DNA from: Berghia stephanieae
Lineage: Eukaryota; Mollusca; Gastropoda; Nudibranchia; Aeolidiidae
Direction: 5' to 3'
Assembly (NCBI GenBank): GCA_034508935.3
Contig: CM067445.1
Location: 1,160,900 to 1,224,899, forward strand
Length of the DNA stretch: 64,000 bases
Shown here: positions 47,150 to 58,793 of the stretch, piece by piece
Layout of the letters: each line of letters begins with the position of its first letter
Position numbering within the stretch: position 1 is the first letter of the stretch
The notes under the pieces: generated by a model
Told to the model about the DNA's origin: nothing
Databases searched by the model: none
Seen by the model: the letters and a program-made list of their open reading frames with translations, nothing else
Translations under genes and position numbers: made by a program

Positions 47150-47545
47150 TGCACGGAGTGGGACAATCATGCAAATGAAGCCGTTGAAGATCCGAGAGAA
47201 GAAACTGTCCTACGGAACTGAGCTCCCAGGAATGAATGGGGAACACTGAACAGAGAACGGGCAAAACTTGGGAGACCAGCTGGAAGCATGAAAAAGGGGA
47301 TGCTGGCTGAGACTAGCTTGTGAACATGTGGATGCCCAGAGCAGACGATGGAGCACATCCTTAGAAAATGCCAGGAAGGGCCCAGCTCCACTGACCATGA
47401 CCTAAAAGTCTGCTCCTCCGATGCTATGGAGTGGGTTCGGTGTTGGAGCTACAAGCTATGATGATGATGAGTTTGGGTGCTGGATTGAGACCCCTTGTAA
47501 AGCCGTTAAAGCACATTTAGTGAATATTGTGCTATAATCAAAGCG
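47150..47545 (+). mobile_element. LINE 3' fragment with SINE-A-type tail
   Basis: The plus-strand translation includes CGCPEQTMEHILRKCQEG, a cysteine/histidine block typical of the C-terminus of many non-LTR reverse transcriptases, then DAMEWV. About 40 bp after the stops comes ACCCCTTGTAAAGCCGTTAA...CACATTTAGTGAATATTG, the same tail as SINE-A. It has stops and is badly truncated. Confidence 0.7.
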
Positions 47546-47699
47546 TACAATGTTAACAATAGCAAGCAATTTTTATGTTAGATTTTAAAAATATTTCTTT
47601 TTGAAATAAATATTTAAGTCCAGCATAATTGGGATTGTGATACAATGTGAGTGCCAAGTAACCTCAACGTTTAGAGGACCACATTAGATAAGCATTATA

Positions 47700-48136
47700 A
47701 GTAAGCATAGCTGCCAACCCACCAAGCTTATTAAGACAGAGTTTGGTCAAAAAATCAGGGAGATTCAGAAAAAAATCAGGGAGATACATAAATGTATAAA
47801 TCTACATTTCAAAAGACTGACAGCCCATCAGGTTGTCTCTGGGGCAAGGTATAGTTGAATTAATCCACTCTTAAGCGAAATTACAAAGTAGCCTGCACAT
47901 GCACTTAGAACACAAACAATCTCCATCCATGAATGTTTCTGGCAACTACTAATAAACGAAACATACTTGATATCAAGATACACGATGACTTGGCACAGTT
48001 TTAGAATGACCAACAATTGAGTTTAAAAGTTTTTTTTAAATGCGGGAGATCGGTGTGACGGGCGGGAGTGCAGGAGACGAACTAAAAATGCGGGAGTCTC
48101 CCGCAGTTTCTGGTAGGATTGGCAGCTATGAGTAAG
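47700..48136. mobile_element. MITE-X copy 2 with 6-bp TSD
   Basis: CATAGCTGCCAACC at 47706 and GGATTGGCAGCTATG ending at 48130 form the inverted termini. AGTAAG flanks both sides (47700-47705 and 48131-48136). Near the right end GCGGGAGTCTCCCGC is palindromic. It landed in the 61-bp tandem repeat next to it. Confidence 0.82.
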
Positions 48137-48290
48137 GTAGAAGTAGGATGTGTGTAAACGTTTAGAGGACCACATTAGAAAAGCATTATAAGTAAGGGTA
48201 GAAGTAGGATGTGTGTAAACGTTTAGAGGACCACATTAGATAAGCATTATAAGTTAGGTAGAAATAGGATGTGTGTAAACTTAATCACTT
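48131..48290. repeat. 61-bp tandem repeat, split by MITE-X
   Basis: Units AGTAAGGTAGAAGTAGGATG...AACGTTTAGAGGACCACATT start at 48131, 48191 and 48252. The tail of an earlier unit is at 47668-47705, left of the MITE. Confidence 0.85.
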
Positions 48291-48584
48291 AATACAGGGT
48301 AAATAAAGTAAAGGGATTTTGATTGACTAGGAGAAAAAGAATAAAGTAAAAAGAATTTAGAAAAAAAAAATCAGAAGCATAGGTCTCAACTCAAAATTTT
48401 TAAAAAGGGGGAAGTTTATGCTTGGCACCCATTGAACAGATGTGCGCACAATTTATTTTTAGAAGCGTTCCGACTATGAGCATGGTGACAAGAATCACCA
48501 CCAACATCGAGAAGATAGGGGATCAAGTCCTAATTCTGGTCTCTAAGCCATTTTTAGTATAAAAAAACAACAAAAAAACAAAAC

Positions 48585-48892
48585 AAATTGAGCTTTTTTA
48601 TAGCGCAATATCCACTTAATGTGCTCAAAGCGCTTTACAAGGGGTCCCTGGTCAACAGCAACATTTAACATGTAGGACGAGACATGACGCCTGTTAGGCG
48701 ATATTACAATTTTTCGGACAAAGACAACGCTGTTCACGGCCAGGTACTCATTTTACACCTGAGCACAGTGAGAGAATGTGAGTAAAGAGTCTCCTTTTCC
48801 AAGAACTCAACTATGCGTCGAGCGAGGCTCGAACCCAGGACCTTCCGATCCGAAAGCGAGAGTCATACCACTAGACCACATAGTAGCGTACA
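48585..48892 (-). mobile_element. SINE-A copy
   Basis: Well preserved; plus view starts AAATTGAGCTTTTTTATAGC, head ends ACCACTAGACCACATAG. Confidence 0.88.
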
Positions 48893-49389
48893 TCCTTAGA
48901 GATTACATTACATGACAGCTGTCCGTAAGGAGTTACATGACACTGGACCATGGAATGTTCTTAAAGGCAATTAACTCTTCTCTTCAAGAGCGAGATGTAT
49001 TGTTTTCTGTGCTGACTAAAGCCTTCTGCTATTGCGGCAGCAAGATAACTGGAGGTCAAAATAGCGGAGGCGAAGTGGAGGAAACGGGCAATGGCAGCAG
49101 AGCCATAGCGGAGAAAACTGGGATAGCGGATTTCTGCCATATAGTGGGACATTGAGACCTATGAGAAGGAAAGTTGAGAGGATTGAAGAAAACAACAAAA
49201 AAAAAAAGAAAAGAAAAGAAAAATGGTGTCCTAAGGGTATGAGGGTGTAAAAAGTTAACTCAAACAAAAGAGAGGAAAAATGTTCATTGTTCATTTGCCC
49301 ATTTCTATGCAAAAGGAGAAAGTTGGGAAAGAGAAATGGAGAGGAGAGAAACAGGATGGTATGATATAATGTGTGACAGTGTTGAATGC

Positions 49390-49670
49390 TTGAAGGTGTG
49401 CTAATTCAGAAAAGTGAGTGGAGCAGGTAATTAATGTTGATAACAACAAGAAATGAAATGAGTAGGAAAGTGCTAGAAGACAATAGAGAATTAAAATTTT
49501 CGCGGCGGCGATGGGGGCTCGAACCCGTGACCTTACTGGTATGACAAGTCCAGCCAGGCAGAGTTGTCGTATCAGTAAGGTCGCGGGTACGAGACCCCAT
49601 CGCCGCCGCGAAAATTGTTTATTCTCTTTTGTCTTCTGGCACTTTCCTACTCATTTCATTTCAAGGTTTG
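49390..49670. mobile_element. Foldback SINE-B pair
   Basis: A minus-strand SINE-B (TCAGAAAAGTGAGTGGAGCA ... GGGGGCTCGAACCCGTGACC) faces a plus-strand one (GTCGTATCAGTAAGGTCGCG ... CTTCTGGCACTTTCCTACTC). Flanking TTGAAGGTGTG (49390-49400) and TTCAAGGTTTG (49660-49670) look like a worn 11-bp target duplication. Confidence 0.78.
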
Positions 49671-49761
49671 AACGTTAAGAAGAATTATTTTTTCATGAAA
49701 TCAGAATCAATCAAACAACAACACAAACAAAAAAAAAACCCAGTTAACAAAGCTACATCCC

Positions 49762-49788
49762 ACCCCCCCCCCCCCCCCCCCCCCCCCA
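49762..49788 (+). repeat. Poly(C) run
   Basis: A long C homopolymer; true length uncertain. Confidence 0.85.
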
Positions 49789-49971
49789 ACTCCACCTCCA
49801 CCAATGAGAGTGTAAAGTACCAGAGTCATTAATCCAAATGATCGTTTACCAAATAAGTTTTGAAAGAAGGCCAGGAAGGCTGCTACTTACACAATTCTTG
49901 GGAATGGAAATGCATTCGTGAAAGCATCATGTCATGTTTTTTTATGGGTTTTTTTTTTTGTGTTGCTATTG

Positions 49972-50040
49972 GCCTGGGACCCCTTGTAAAGCGCTTTGAG
50001 ACTTAAGTGGATATTGCACTATATAAAAACTCTTTTCTTT
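49972..50040 (+). repeat. SINE-A-type tail fragment
   Basis: GGGACCCCTTGTAAAGCGCT...GGATATTGCACTATATAAA, the retroposon tail alone, in plus orientation. Confidence 0.7.
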
Positions 50041-50329
50041 TCCCAAACCGAGATTCGTCAGTGTCTTATTTGGGGGGGGGGGGGGGTGTTAGCCATTACC
50101 GCGGATTTTTTTTTTCTAATGATCTCCTGAATTTAATGGCTACTAAAAACAGCACTGCGTAAATTTCCGGCCAACATTCAACCCTGGAGCTTAATTAAGC
50201 ATACTTGAATGGCTCGAGCAAGGGACAAGAGCAAATGCACGTTTGTAAGTGTGTGTGTGTATTGTGTGTGTGTTATGAGAAAGAGAAAGAGAATCAGAGT
50301 AGAATGAGGGAGGAGAGAGGAGAGAGAAG

Positions 50330-50536
<207 letters not shown>

Positions 50537-50998
50537 GAAGAGAGAGCGAAGACGTTGACACTAAAAGAGTACAATAATAATTAACCAAAAGGAGGGAATT
50601 GAAATCCAAGTTGAATTATTTTTTTTTTAGAGTTTGAAATTTTAAAAAAATTATAAAGATATAATATAATAGAATACAGATTGAAACATTAATTGTCTAG
50701 GTAATGTTGTGTTTGAAAAAGGCTAAGGTATGCGATAGCCAAAGGGGTTACAGGATTAAAGACGGCCATTAGCTTGATGAGAGATTTTATTATCGTATCG
50801 TATCCAAGAAAAGAAGAACGTACACTGCACAACAGGCTGAGAGGTGCCGTAGTTGTCTTTGGCTTGAAGATGGAATCAAAGATACAACGTACAAATTATT
50901 TCATTAAATATACTTATTTTTCTAAAAGGACTTGTAAACACAATCACAACAGCAAACATCATGGCACAAATGGTTTATATATCAAAGACATTTGTAGT

Positions 50999-51235
50999 TT
51001 AACTCACTCAACCCTAACACCGACTATATCCGTAGTATACCCGGGTTCCTTTTACCGCATGCCTATTTATTACATTTTTACTGAGACAAATTATAGGCGC
51101 ATATTCAAAGCTAATTTTTTTAGTTTTTGCATGTTAATGATAGTTGAATAAAATTATCTTTGCACATTCTCATTTTTAATACATTTTTTTCCAATTTTGA
51201 AAAGTAGCAAAAATCTCTAGGATTGAGTGAGTTAA
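50999..51235. mobile_element. TTAA-flanked MITE-Z copy 1
   Basis: TTAA at 50999-51002 and 51232-51235; ends CTCACTCAACCCTA and the inverse of CTCACTCAATCCTA. 229 bp, AT-rich interior with ATTATAGGCGCA. Fits piggyBac-type mobility. Confidence 0.82.
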
Positions 51236-51374
51236 TATTAATAGGCCAACGAGACACCCGTTCCACTGGTCTGTTCATTACTATAAAAGTATACCTTAAA
51301 AATTGAAAAAGATTCTAGACATGTGATAAATTATTTGGATTGTCAACAGATTACTCTGGGTGCCATGCTACTTA

Positions 51375-51633
51375 TTAACTCACTCAATCCTGACACCGAC
51401 TATATCCATAGTTTAACCGGGTTACTTTTACCTCACGCCTATTTATTACATTTTTTTCTGAGACAAATTATAGGCGTAGTATCAAAGCTAATGTTTTTTT
51501 TTTTTTAGTTTTTGCATGTTAAAAGTTGTATAAAAGAATAGTTGAATAAAACTATCTATGTACATGCTCATTTTAAATAAATTTTTTTCCAATTTTGAAA
51601 AGTAGCAAAAATCTCTAGGATTGAGTGAGTTAA
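51375..51633. mobile_element. TTAA-flanked MITE-Z copy 2
   Basis: TTAA at 51375-51378 and 51630-51633, the same termini as copy 1 and the same orientation, 251 bp. It lies about 140 bp downstream of copy 1. Confidence 0.82.
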
Positions 51634-51729
51634 AACGATAAGAAAGATTGAGAACAATTCAAAAAGAATTGAAATGCTTCATTTTTGAATATTCACTAAC
51701 TTTGTCTTCCAATTGAATCCACAGTATAT

Positions 51730-52140
51730 GGCTTTGTGGTCCAGTGAAAGAACACTTGTTGACTTAAGACCTGTAGGTCCCTGGTTCGATTCCAGCTCAA
51801 GGTAACACAAAGTTGATTCCGTGGACAAGGATACTTTACTCGCATTATTATCTACACTTGTTCTATAGCTCAGTTGGTAGAGCACTCACTGCACACGCAA
51901 AGGGACCGAGATCAATCCCGGGTGCAGTCAAGATTTTTTTTCAGACTCCCCTGTCCACCCAGCAGTGATTGGGTAGCTGGGTCTGTTAGATCTGGTGGAA
52001 AGTACTTTACGATAGACTAGTGTCCTATCCAATGGGTAGCAAGCGATTGCTATTGTCTTGTTTCACGCTATTGAAACCGAGATAAACTCCAGCTCTATGG
52101 GCCTAAAGGCTCTGAAGCACTACTTAGGTGTAAAAGAGTA
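51730..52140 (+). mobile_element. SINE-D with two tRNA-like heads
   Basis: The first head (about 51730-51800) has GTGGTCCAGTG and GGTTCGATTCC. The second (about 51860-51925) has TATAGCTCAGTTGGTAGAGC and GATCAATCCCGGG. A body follows with CACCCAGCAGTGATTGGGTA. The heads have tRNA promoter boxes but I cannot fold either as a working tRNA. Confidence 0.55.
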
Positions 52141-52307
52141 CCTAGCTATTGTATCTGTGTATAAAAAATGGTAATATTGTCTTACAGATGTCATTCTCTT
52201 ACTACACGTTAAGTACTGCTCTTGTAAAAATATGTTGTGAAGTTAATAACAGTACACCCATATAGCCGTATTAATTTTGGTAAATTAAGTAAACTGTAAC
52301 AAGCTGG

Positions 52308-52311
<4 letters not shown>

Positions 52312-52385
<74 letters not shown>

Positions 52386-52390
52386 TATAT
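52312..52390 (+). repeat. (AT)n
   Basis: Two AT runs split by ATTATA. Confidence 0.95.
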
Positions 52391-52837
52391 CAATTGATTA
52401 AAAAATAGGACAGTTTGACAGCATGCACCTTAGTTTTATACTAAGCTTTTTCTTTATCTCCATTTTCCATGTATTTCTGTTAACCATTTGCCCGTAACGC
52501 TTTTAAATTGTGTTAGTTTTACATTACTGTACACTGTAAATTGACATTAACTGTCAACTTTTACCTTCATCAATTTTCTTCATTTTCCTGTAATTAATAT
52601 CACAAATGACCAAGTGGATGAATGATATTTATAAATGTACTCGCTAATACTTGTAACAAATATTATGAAATATGGCTTCATGCGGTGTCCCTTAAATAAT
52701 CAATAGATTGTTTAGTCATCAACTTTTCTACACAAATACGCGTTTACATTTTCACAACATTTTAAGATTGTCTCTATTCAAAATGGTTTACATTAAAACC
52801 AAAAAGACTATAGTTTCAACATCGAAAAAAAAAAAAT

Positions 52838-52860
52838 ATGTATATATATATGTATATATA

Positions 52861-52941
<81 letters not shown>

Positions 52942-52955
52942 TATATATATATACA
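52838..52955 (+). repeat. (AT)n
   Basis: AT runs with GTATAT and TTTATA interruptions, ending in ACACACACACC. Confidence 0.95.
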
Positions 52956-53274
52956 CACACACCACAATTAACTGACTGTTTCAGATATCTTTCAGTTCAT
53001 TAACATGCCATTTAGTGCTTTTTTGGTATCCAAATTGAGATTAAAAGTTCAGAAACCAACAATGCTCAGCACACACTAACAAAATGATAAAAGTAATTAA
53101 ATATATATCAAGTATCATAAAATTCTGATGTCATGCGATTGTTGTTTTGGTTGATTTAGGACCAGTTCTCACCACAGTCACCCCACATTGACATATCACA
53201 AGATTTTTACTTTGATTCAAGAATTCCCCACCCTTTAGACAACCATTTCTATTCTGCCATACTCATAAAAAAAC

Positions 53275-53515
53275 AACAAAAAAACACACGTATTTAAAAT
53301 TTTGGCCATGAAAACTCATCCTTCAAATATCGATCGATTAAAATGACTCTCATTTTGGCAAAAACTCTCAAACCTGGGATTTAAAGTAGGACTTTGTGAA
53401 GCCCCAGGTTTAAGAGTTTTTGCCAAAATGAGTCATTCTAATCTATTGATATTTGAAGGTTGAATTTTCTGGCCAAAATTTTAAATATGTGTTTTTTTTC
53501 AGAGTTTGGCAAAAA
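53275..53515. mobile_element. MITE-Y palindromic copy
   Basis: The arms GTATTTAAAATTTTGGCCAT...AACTCTCAAACCTGGG and CCCAGGTTTAAGAGTTTTTG...GGCCAAAATTTTAAATATG are inverse around 53390. It lies 140 bp from the flippase exon at 53651. Confidence 0.75.
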
Positions 53516-53650
53516 TAAAAAATTGAGTGGATTATACATCATCAATAAAGAAATTAAAAATGATTAAATCCAAAATCATGTTATCAACATACAGCATTCC
53601 ATTCCAAACAAAACAAAAACAAAAACCAAAACCAAAACAAAGAGACTCAC

Positions 53651-53736
53651 GAGAGGATCTGGAATGGAGTCCTATCACACGATCTCCAAGGTTGATGATA
53701 TTGCGACTGAGTAGACGAGCACGCTCGGAAATTGGT
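53651..53736 (-). CDS. ATP8A: ATP8A-like flippase, C-tail exon
   Basis: An 86-nt minus-strand exon. The acceptor TTTAATTCCAG ends at 53737 and the donor GTGAGT begins at 53650. The first base completes an Arg codon. It then encodes PISERARLLSRNIINLGDRV followed by IGLHSRSS and one base of the next codon. It aligns with the LTERAQLLKNVF region of vertebrate ATP8A1, in the cytosolic C-tail between transmembrane helix 10 and the GYAFS motif. The tail here is about as long as in vertebrates although only ERA-LL is well conserved. It is 8.0 kb downstream of the previous exon and 16.1 kb upstream of the microexon. Confidence 0.92.
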
Positions 53737-54047
53737 CTGGAATTAAAAAGATTTTTTGTTTTAAAATAAAAAATTCGAGGCAGAAGAGAAATTTGTTATC
53801 TCAGAAAAAACATCATTGTTGTAACTCCTTTGTGCTAAGATATCAAAATTGAAAAAGTTGATCTAGCAAATAATGATACTTAAGAAAATGAATGTCCTGA
53901 TGACAAACCTGGCTATTTGGGGTAGAATGTTTATATTTCTACCTTCTAAATTAGGAATGTGTCTTACTGTAGAAAAAAGATATTGTCAACGAAGATATCA
54001 AATATAAAACATTTTTTCAAGAGTCCAATGAAATGTTTCCATTTCTT

Positions 54048-54048
54048 G

Positions 54049-54126
<78 letters not shown>

Positions 54127-54135
54127 TATTTATAT
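54048..54135 (+). repeat. (AT)n left of palindrome
   Basis: A near-perfect AT run immediately left of the palindrome at 54205. Confidence 0.95.
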
Positions 54136-54204
54136 ATATTGAATCGTGTTTGATACAAATATGGAACGGAAAGTGCTCGACATGTAGCAATGGAGCGAAT
54201 TATT

Positions 54205-54365
54205 ATTTTAATATTTACCACAATGTTGGAGTCAGTCTACATCGATGTTTCAGGCCTTTTCAGCCATCGTCAGGACTGTGTGTTACATGAGTTTGGTTTG
54301 TTGTCTGTTGTTTTGTTGACAAACAACAAAGACAACAAACCAAACTGACTCTAACATTGTGGTAA
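54205..54365. repeat. Palindrome between two (AT)n tracts
   Basis: TATTTACCACAATGTTGGAG and CTCTAACATTGTGGTAAATA are inverse, as are GAGTTTGGTTTGTTGTCT and its partner. The left arm holds GATGTTTCAGGCCTTTTCAG, the inverse of a CTGAAAAGGCCTGAAAC hammerhead-like core. Confidence 0.8.
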
Positions 54366-54376
54366 ATATTCTAAAA

Positions 54377-54379
<3 letters not shown>

Positions 54380-54445
<66 letters not shown>
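54380..54445 (+). repeat. (AT)n right of palindrome
   Basis: A second AT run, so the palindrome is bracketed by AT repeats. Confidence 0.95.
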
Positions 54446-54448
<3 letters not shown>

Positions 54449-54539
54449 TTATGCTTTGTTTTCCAATCCTGTAACCTTAGATATAATGGCATAAAAATGT
54501 AAATTTTAAAAAATGACAATGATGATGATGATGATGATG

Positions 54540-54655
54540 ATGAAAACGTTCCATGTCTGGTACTTAATTCTTTTTTGAAGCTGTTATATTCATTATTGTT
54601 CATTACTTTTTACAAGCTGCAGCCTCTAGAAGCTTGGTATCACTTTGGATAATAT
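54540..54655 (+). mobile_element. FB-A single-arm fragment
   Basis: GAAAACGTTCCATGTCTGGT, TTTTTGAAGCTGTTATATTC and GCTGCAGCCTCTAGAAGCTT match the right arm of the FB-A element at 55.9 kb. Confidence 0.7.
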
Positions 54656-55134
54656 ACAACATTTGTCTTGCGTGTTATCTTAACAAAGTTCAGCTCAATA
54701 CCCTAAACATGAATTTAAATAATACCACAATCTACAATATTTACTACAATATAGCTCGTTAATTTAAGAAGTCTTACAATTTTTCAAGAATGTTAGGTAT
54801 AAATCATCAAAAATAGACAATAATATGTTAGTGGAGACATGAACATTTCAATTGATGACAATCTTCTAATTTGGACCAGCAAGTCGTCCCATACGCTACA
54901 TGCAATGATACCTGGTGAATTGAATGTTCGCCCCAAATCTATATAGCATAGTCTACACAACTGAAATGAAATAAAGCTAGCAACAGACGACAAATCACTC
55001 TATTTTAAAGCCAATTGTGTTGGGGTTTGTTTTTTTAGGTCATACGACTTTAGATAATGAGAGGATTAATCTATCCTTTGGGAACAAAACATCTCATCAA
55101 ATCTCTAAAGAGTAAGAAACAAAAATGAAAATAA

Positions 55135-55365
55135 CAGCTTCAAGAAAGAACAAAATACAAAACTTGGAACGTTTCATGCTCAAAATCCTTCTTCAGCCAA
55201 CAACAACGAAAAAACAATAAAGACATAAATACATTACTGAAGAAGGGTTTTGAGCCCAAAACATTCCGTGTTTGGTATTTTTGTTCTTTTTTGAAGCTGT
55301 TATAATCATTTTTGTTTATCACTCTTTACAGTCCACAGCTTCTAGCAGCCTAGTATCACATCAAA
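55135..55365. mobile_element. FB-A foldback copy
   Basis: The left arm (AGCTTCAAGAAAGAACAAAA, ACGTTTCATGCTCAAAATCC) and right arm (TGAAGAAGGGTTTTGAGCCC, TTTTTTGAAGCTGTTATAAT) are inverse about a centre near 55235. Right-only end ACAGTCCACAGCTTCTAGCA. Flanking duplication not clear. Confidence 0.78.
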
Positions 55366-55902
55366 TTTCTCATTCTTTAATCTTTGTAAACGATCACAAA
55401 TCTTTTTTCAAAATGAAAAGTTAAACATAAACTTCTTAGGGGGAAAAAACCCTGTAAACAAAACAAACAAACGCCGCTTTAATCAAATTCATAGAATTTT
55501 TAGTTTTTTTTTAACATACTTCAGAAGTCACTACTACTTTTAATAAGGAGGAAGTTATTCTAGGATGAATTGGCTACTGGATTTCAAACTGCTTTATTAT
55601 TCAACTTTAGTTTTTTAGTTCTTATTCTTATTCATTATTTCTAAAGGAGCAACTGAATTGATAAACTACCATCCCTACTATAACCAACAACCACATATTC
55701 CTTTTCTAAACCCTTTTCTTCCCTCTTCTATCTTGATTTATGTCATGAACATGAACTAATTTTGACAGCCAGGGGGATTAGAAAAAGGAGTAACAGCACT
55801 GAACATTTTTTTCCCCCTTTTTTTTTTTTTTGGCTTTTGTATTCATCTCTTGTCAAACATTTCAGGGATTTTCAACTAGTCAAATGTCTGGCTGGAAAAG
55901 CT

Positions 55903-56331
55903 ACTTTGCTACACCTGATAAACAAAAATGAATAGAACAGCTTCAACAAAGAACAAAATACCAAACACGGAACGTTTCAGGCTCAAAACCCTTCTTCAGC
56001 CAACAACAAAATAAATAAAGATATAAATACATTATAAATTCCAGATAGACGACAGAGATATTTTGTAGGTCCTCTCTGTTGAAAAATCTTGGAAAGTAAT
56101 ATCTCTTTTTCTACAGAGAGGACCTACAAAATATCTCTGTTGCCTATCTGGAATTTAGTAACGTATTTATGTCTTTATTGTTTTCTTGTTGTTGGCTGAA
56201 GAAGGGTTTTGAGCCCAAAACGTTCCATGTTTGGTGTTTTGTTCTTTGTTGAAGCTGTTATCTTCATTTTTGTTTATTACTTTTTTACAGTCCACAGCTT
56301 CCAGCAGCCTAGTATCCACTTTGCTACACCT
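55903..56331. mobile_element. FB-A foldback insertion with 14-bp TSD
   Basis: ACTTTGCTACACCT occurs at 55903-55916 and 56318-56331 around a 401-bp insertion. The left arm from 55917 and right arm to about 56280 are inverse for ~160 bp, with a centre near 56080 (CAGAGAGGACCTACAAAATA). The right end extends beyond the left arm with CAGTCCACAGCTTCCAGCAG. Each arm has a GGCTGAAGAAGGGTTTTGAG core. Confidence 0.88.
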
Positions 56332-56613
56332 ATGGGGTTGATTAAATTCAAACAATAAGGGTTGGTAACTCAACAAAACTATAACAACAGGTCATCATAA
56401 CAACTGAAAATGTCCTTTATCCAATCAAAAACCTCCGATAGATACTTACTCCTCAAACGTTACCATTCTACTTTCCAATCTCCTATTCCCATCATGCAAT
56501 TAAATGAATAGATGACAAATGGTTGGGTTAGTTTAAGAGTTTCCATTTTCTACATCGCAATGGATTCTCCTATAACTTCCAGGCAATCTTTTGACAGTTT
56601 TTATAATTCGTTT

Positions 56614-56982
56614 GTGTGGCTGGCTCAGAAAACCCGGAAAAATGCGCACTTTTCATAAATTGAGTAATGTATGCAGTGGTTGAGACCACACCTTTCTGAT
56701 CGTTTACCACTTTAAATTTTCTTTCTCCGTCTATTAGAACCCAAGTTATGAAATTTTTTTCTGGATAAAATTTGTTGCTATGGGAAACACTTTATCTTCG
56801 ATTTTGGCTCTTTCTGATCGTTTACCACTTTAAATTTTCTTTCTATGCCTATTAGAACCCAAGTTATGATTTTTTTTTCTGAATAAAATGTGTTGCTATG
56901 GGAAACACTTTATCTTCAATTTTGGCTTATATCTCAAATCGAAGCTTGCCGCATCTTCCCGGGTTTTCTCATCCAGCCTCAC
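56614..56982. mobile_element. MITE-W with internal tandem duplication
   Basis: Ends GTGTGGCTGGCTCAGAAAAC and the inverse of GTGAGGCTGGATGAGAAAAC, both followed by CCGGGAA/CCGGAAA. Two ~115-bp tandem units (TTTCTGATCGTTTACCACTT) lie inside at about 56692 and 56810. No clear target duplication. Confidence 0.65.
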
Positions 56983-57345
56983 ATTTATTACAAGGAATAG
57001 TTACACTATGGATTGGTTTTTCTATTTTTAGCACACCTCAAGTCGATTTGATCACTTCTGAAAATCTATAAGTATAATACACCTTTTGTTTTTGTTTAAA
57101 TACTTTTACAATACATTATGTGCTATTGTAACCTTTTTGGAATAATGATTCTACCAGATTTGAACTCATTTAGTTTGTTTTTCATGTTTCACACAAAGGG
57201 CTTGAATTAATAAATTACATATAAATATATATAAATTCCACCCATTAAAACACATCAATATTGGACAGAACTTTGAGGACACATTATAGAAGACCATTAC
57301 TATCACTGTTATACCTCTACAACTTTACAAACTTTTATGCTCCTG

Positions 57346-57346
<1 letters not shown>

Positions 57347-57403
<57 letters not shown>

Positions 57404-57410
57404 TGTGTGT
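57347..57410 (+). repeat. (TG)n
   Basis: A GT run interrupted once by TCTGTG. Confidence 0.95.
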
Positions 57411-57644
57411 GAGTAGAGGTGTGGGGGTGTGCGTGTGACTAAGAGAGAGTATGTATGGGTTTTCGAAACTGTTATGAAACATCATCTTCATTTAGATACT
57501 TATATCATTTACTATTTTGATATGTTTATATATTATCATTTTATTAATATATTTTTGCCTACTTATCTATGTATTGTATTTTTGATTTCAAACATTATAA
57601 ACCAAATGACAAATTGCCATTTTTTTTGGACAATTAAGATTATA

Positions 57645-58048
<404 letters not shown>

Positions 58049-58082
58049 AAATAATATAGAAATATCTGTCCTTGAATAACTA

Positions 58083-58275
58083 GACTGCCATGCTCTGAAA
58101 TAAAACCCCAAAAAAACCCACACAGTTTTCAAACATTGACTGGAAAACTCGTCCCTCAAATATGACAAGATGAAGATCATATTTTCATTAATCAATATTT
58201 GTAGGCCTAGTTTTCTAGCCAAAATTTGAAAAATGGTTGGAGTGTTTTCCCCAGAGAATGTGACAGTAGAGCAGT
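58083..58275. mobile_element. MITE-Y diverged palindromic copy
   Basis: GACTGCCATGCTCTGAAAT at the left, CAGAGAATGTGACAGTAGAG at the right; inner GGAAAACTCGTCCCTCAAAT. Very worn. Confidence 0.6.
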
Positions 58276-58504
58276 ATTGATTTATCATTATATCAATGTA
58301 TAGAGTAAGGAAAAACATACAAAATGTGTTAATTCTCAAGTTGTCAATTATAAAAATAAACACAATCATCAACAATTAATCAAAATACCAGTTTACAGAA
58401 ACAAAAGGATATTATAGGTATGAATAGCATGAGTGAACCCACTCAATTTTTGGCAAATTATCATTCGTTTGAATGTAAGTTCGCTGTTTTAATTGAAAAC
58501 CATG

Positions 58505-58685
58505 TATTCTTTTAAAAAGTTTTAGGATAACAACGTCCTTCCTTCTTCAGCCAACAACAAAAACGGTGAAAACATTAGTACATCACTTAAAATCACGGTT
58601 TTTGTCATTTGCTGAAAAAGAGATTTGAGCCCGAAACATTCTTTGCTTGGGAATTAATTCTTGTTCAAAGTGTTATATTCTAGTA
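58505..58685. mobile_element. FB-A diverged foldback
   Basis: CTTCTTCAGCCAACAACAAA on the left; TTTGCTGAAAAAGAGATTTG and GCCCGAAACATTCTTTGCTT on the right. The arms are weakly inverse. Confidence 0.6.
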
Positions 58686-58793
58686 TGACAAGAATCAGAA
58701 ACAAACAACAAGAACAAGTAACAAACAAAAATATTTTAAAATTTAAGACCTTTCATTTCATTTGATGAAGCAGTTGCTAAAAATGCCTCCTTT

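Noticed and set aside
51860-51930. Functional tRNA gene (Val-like)
   Set aside because: The A box is good, but the acceptor stem does not pair and the anticodon arm is poor; it fits a SINE head better.
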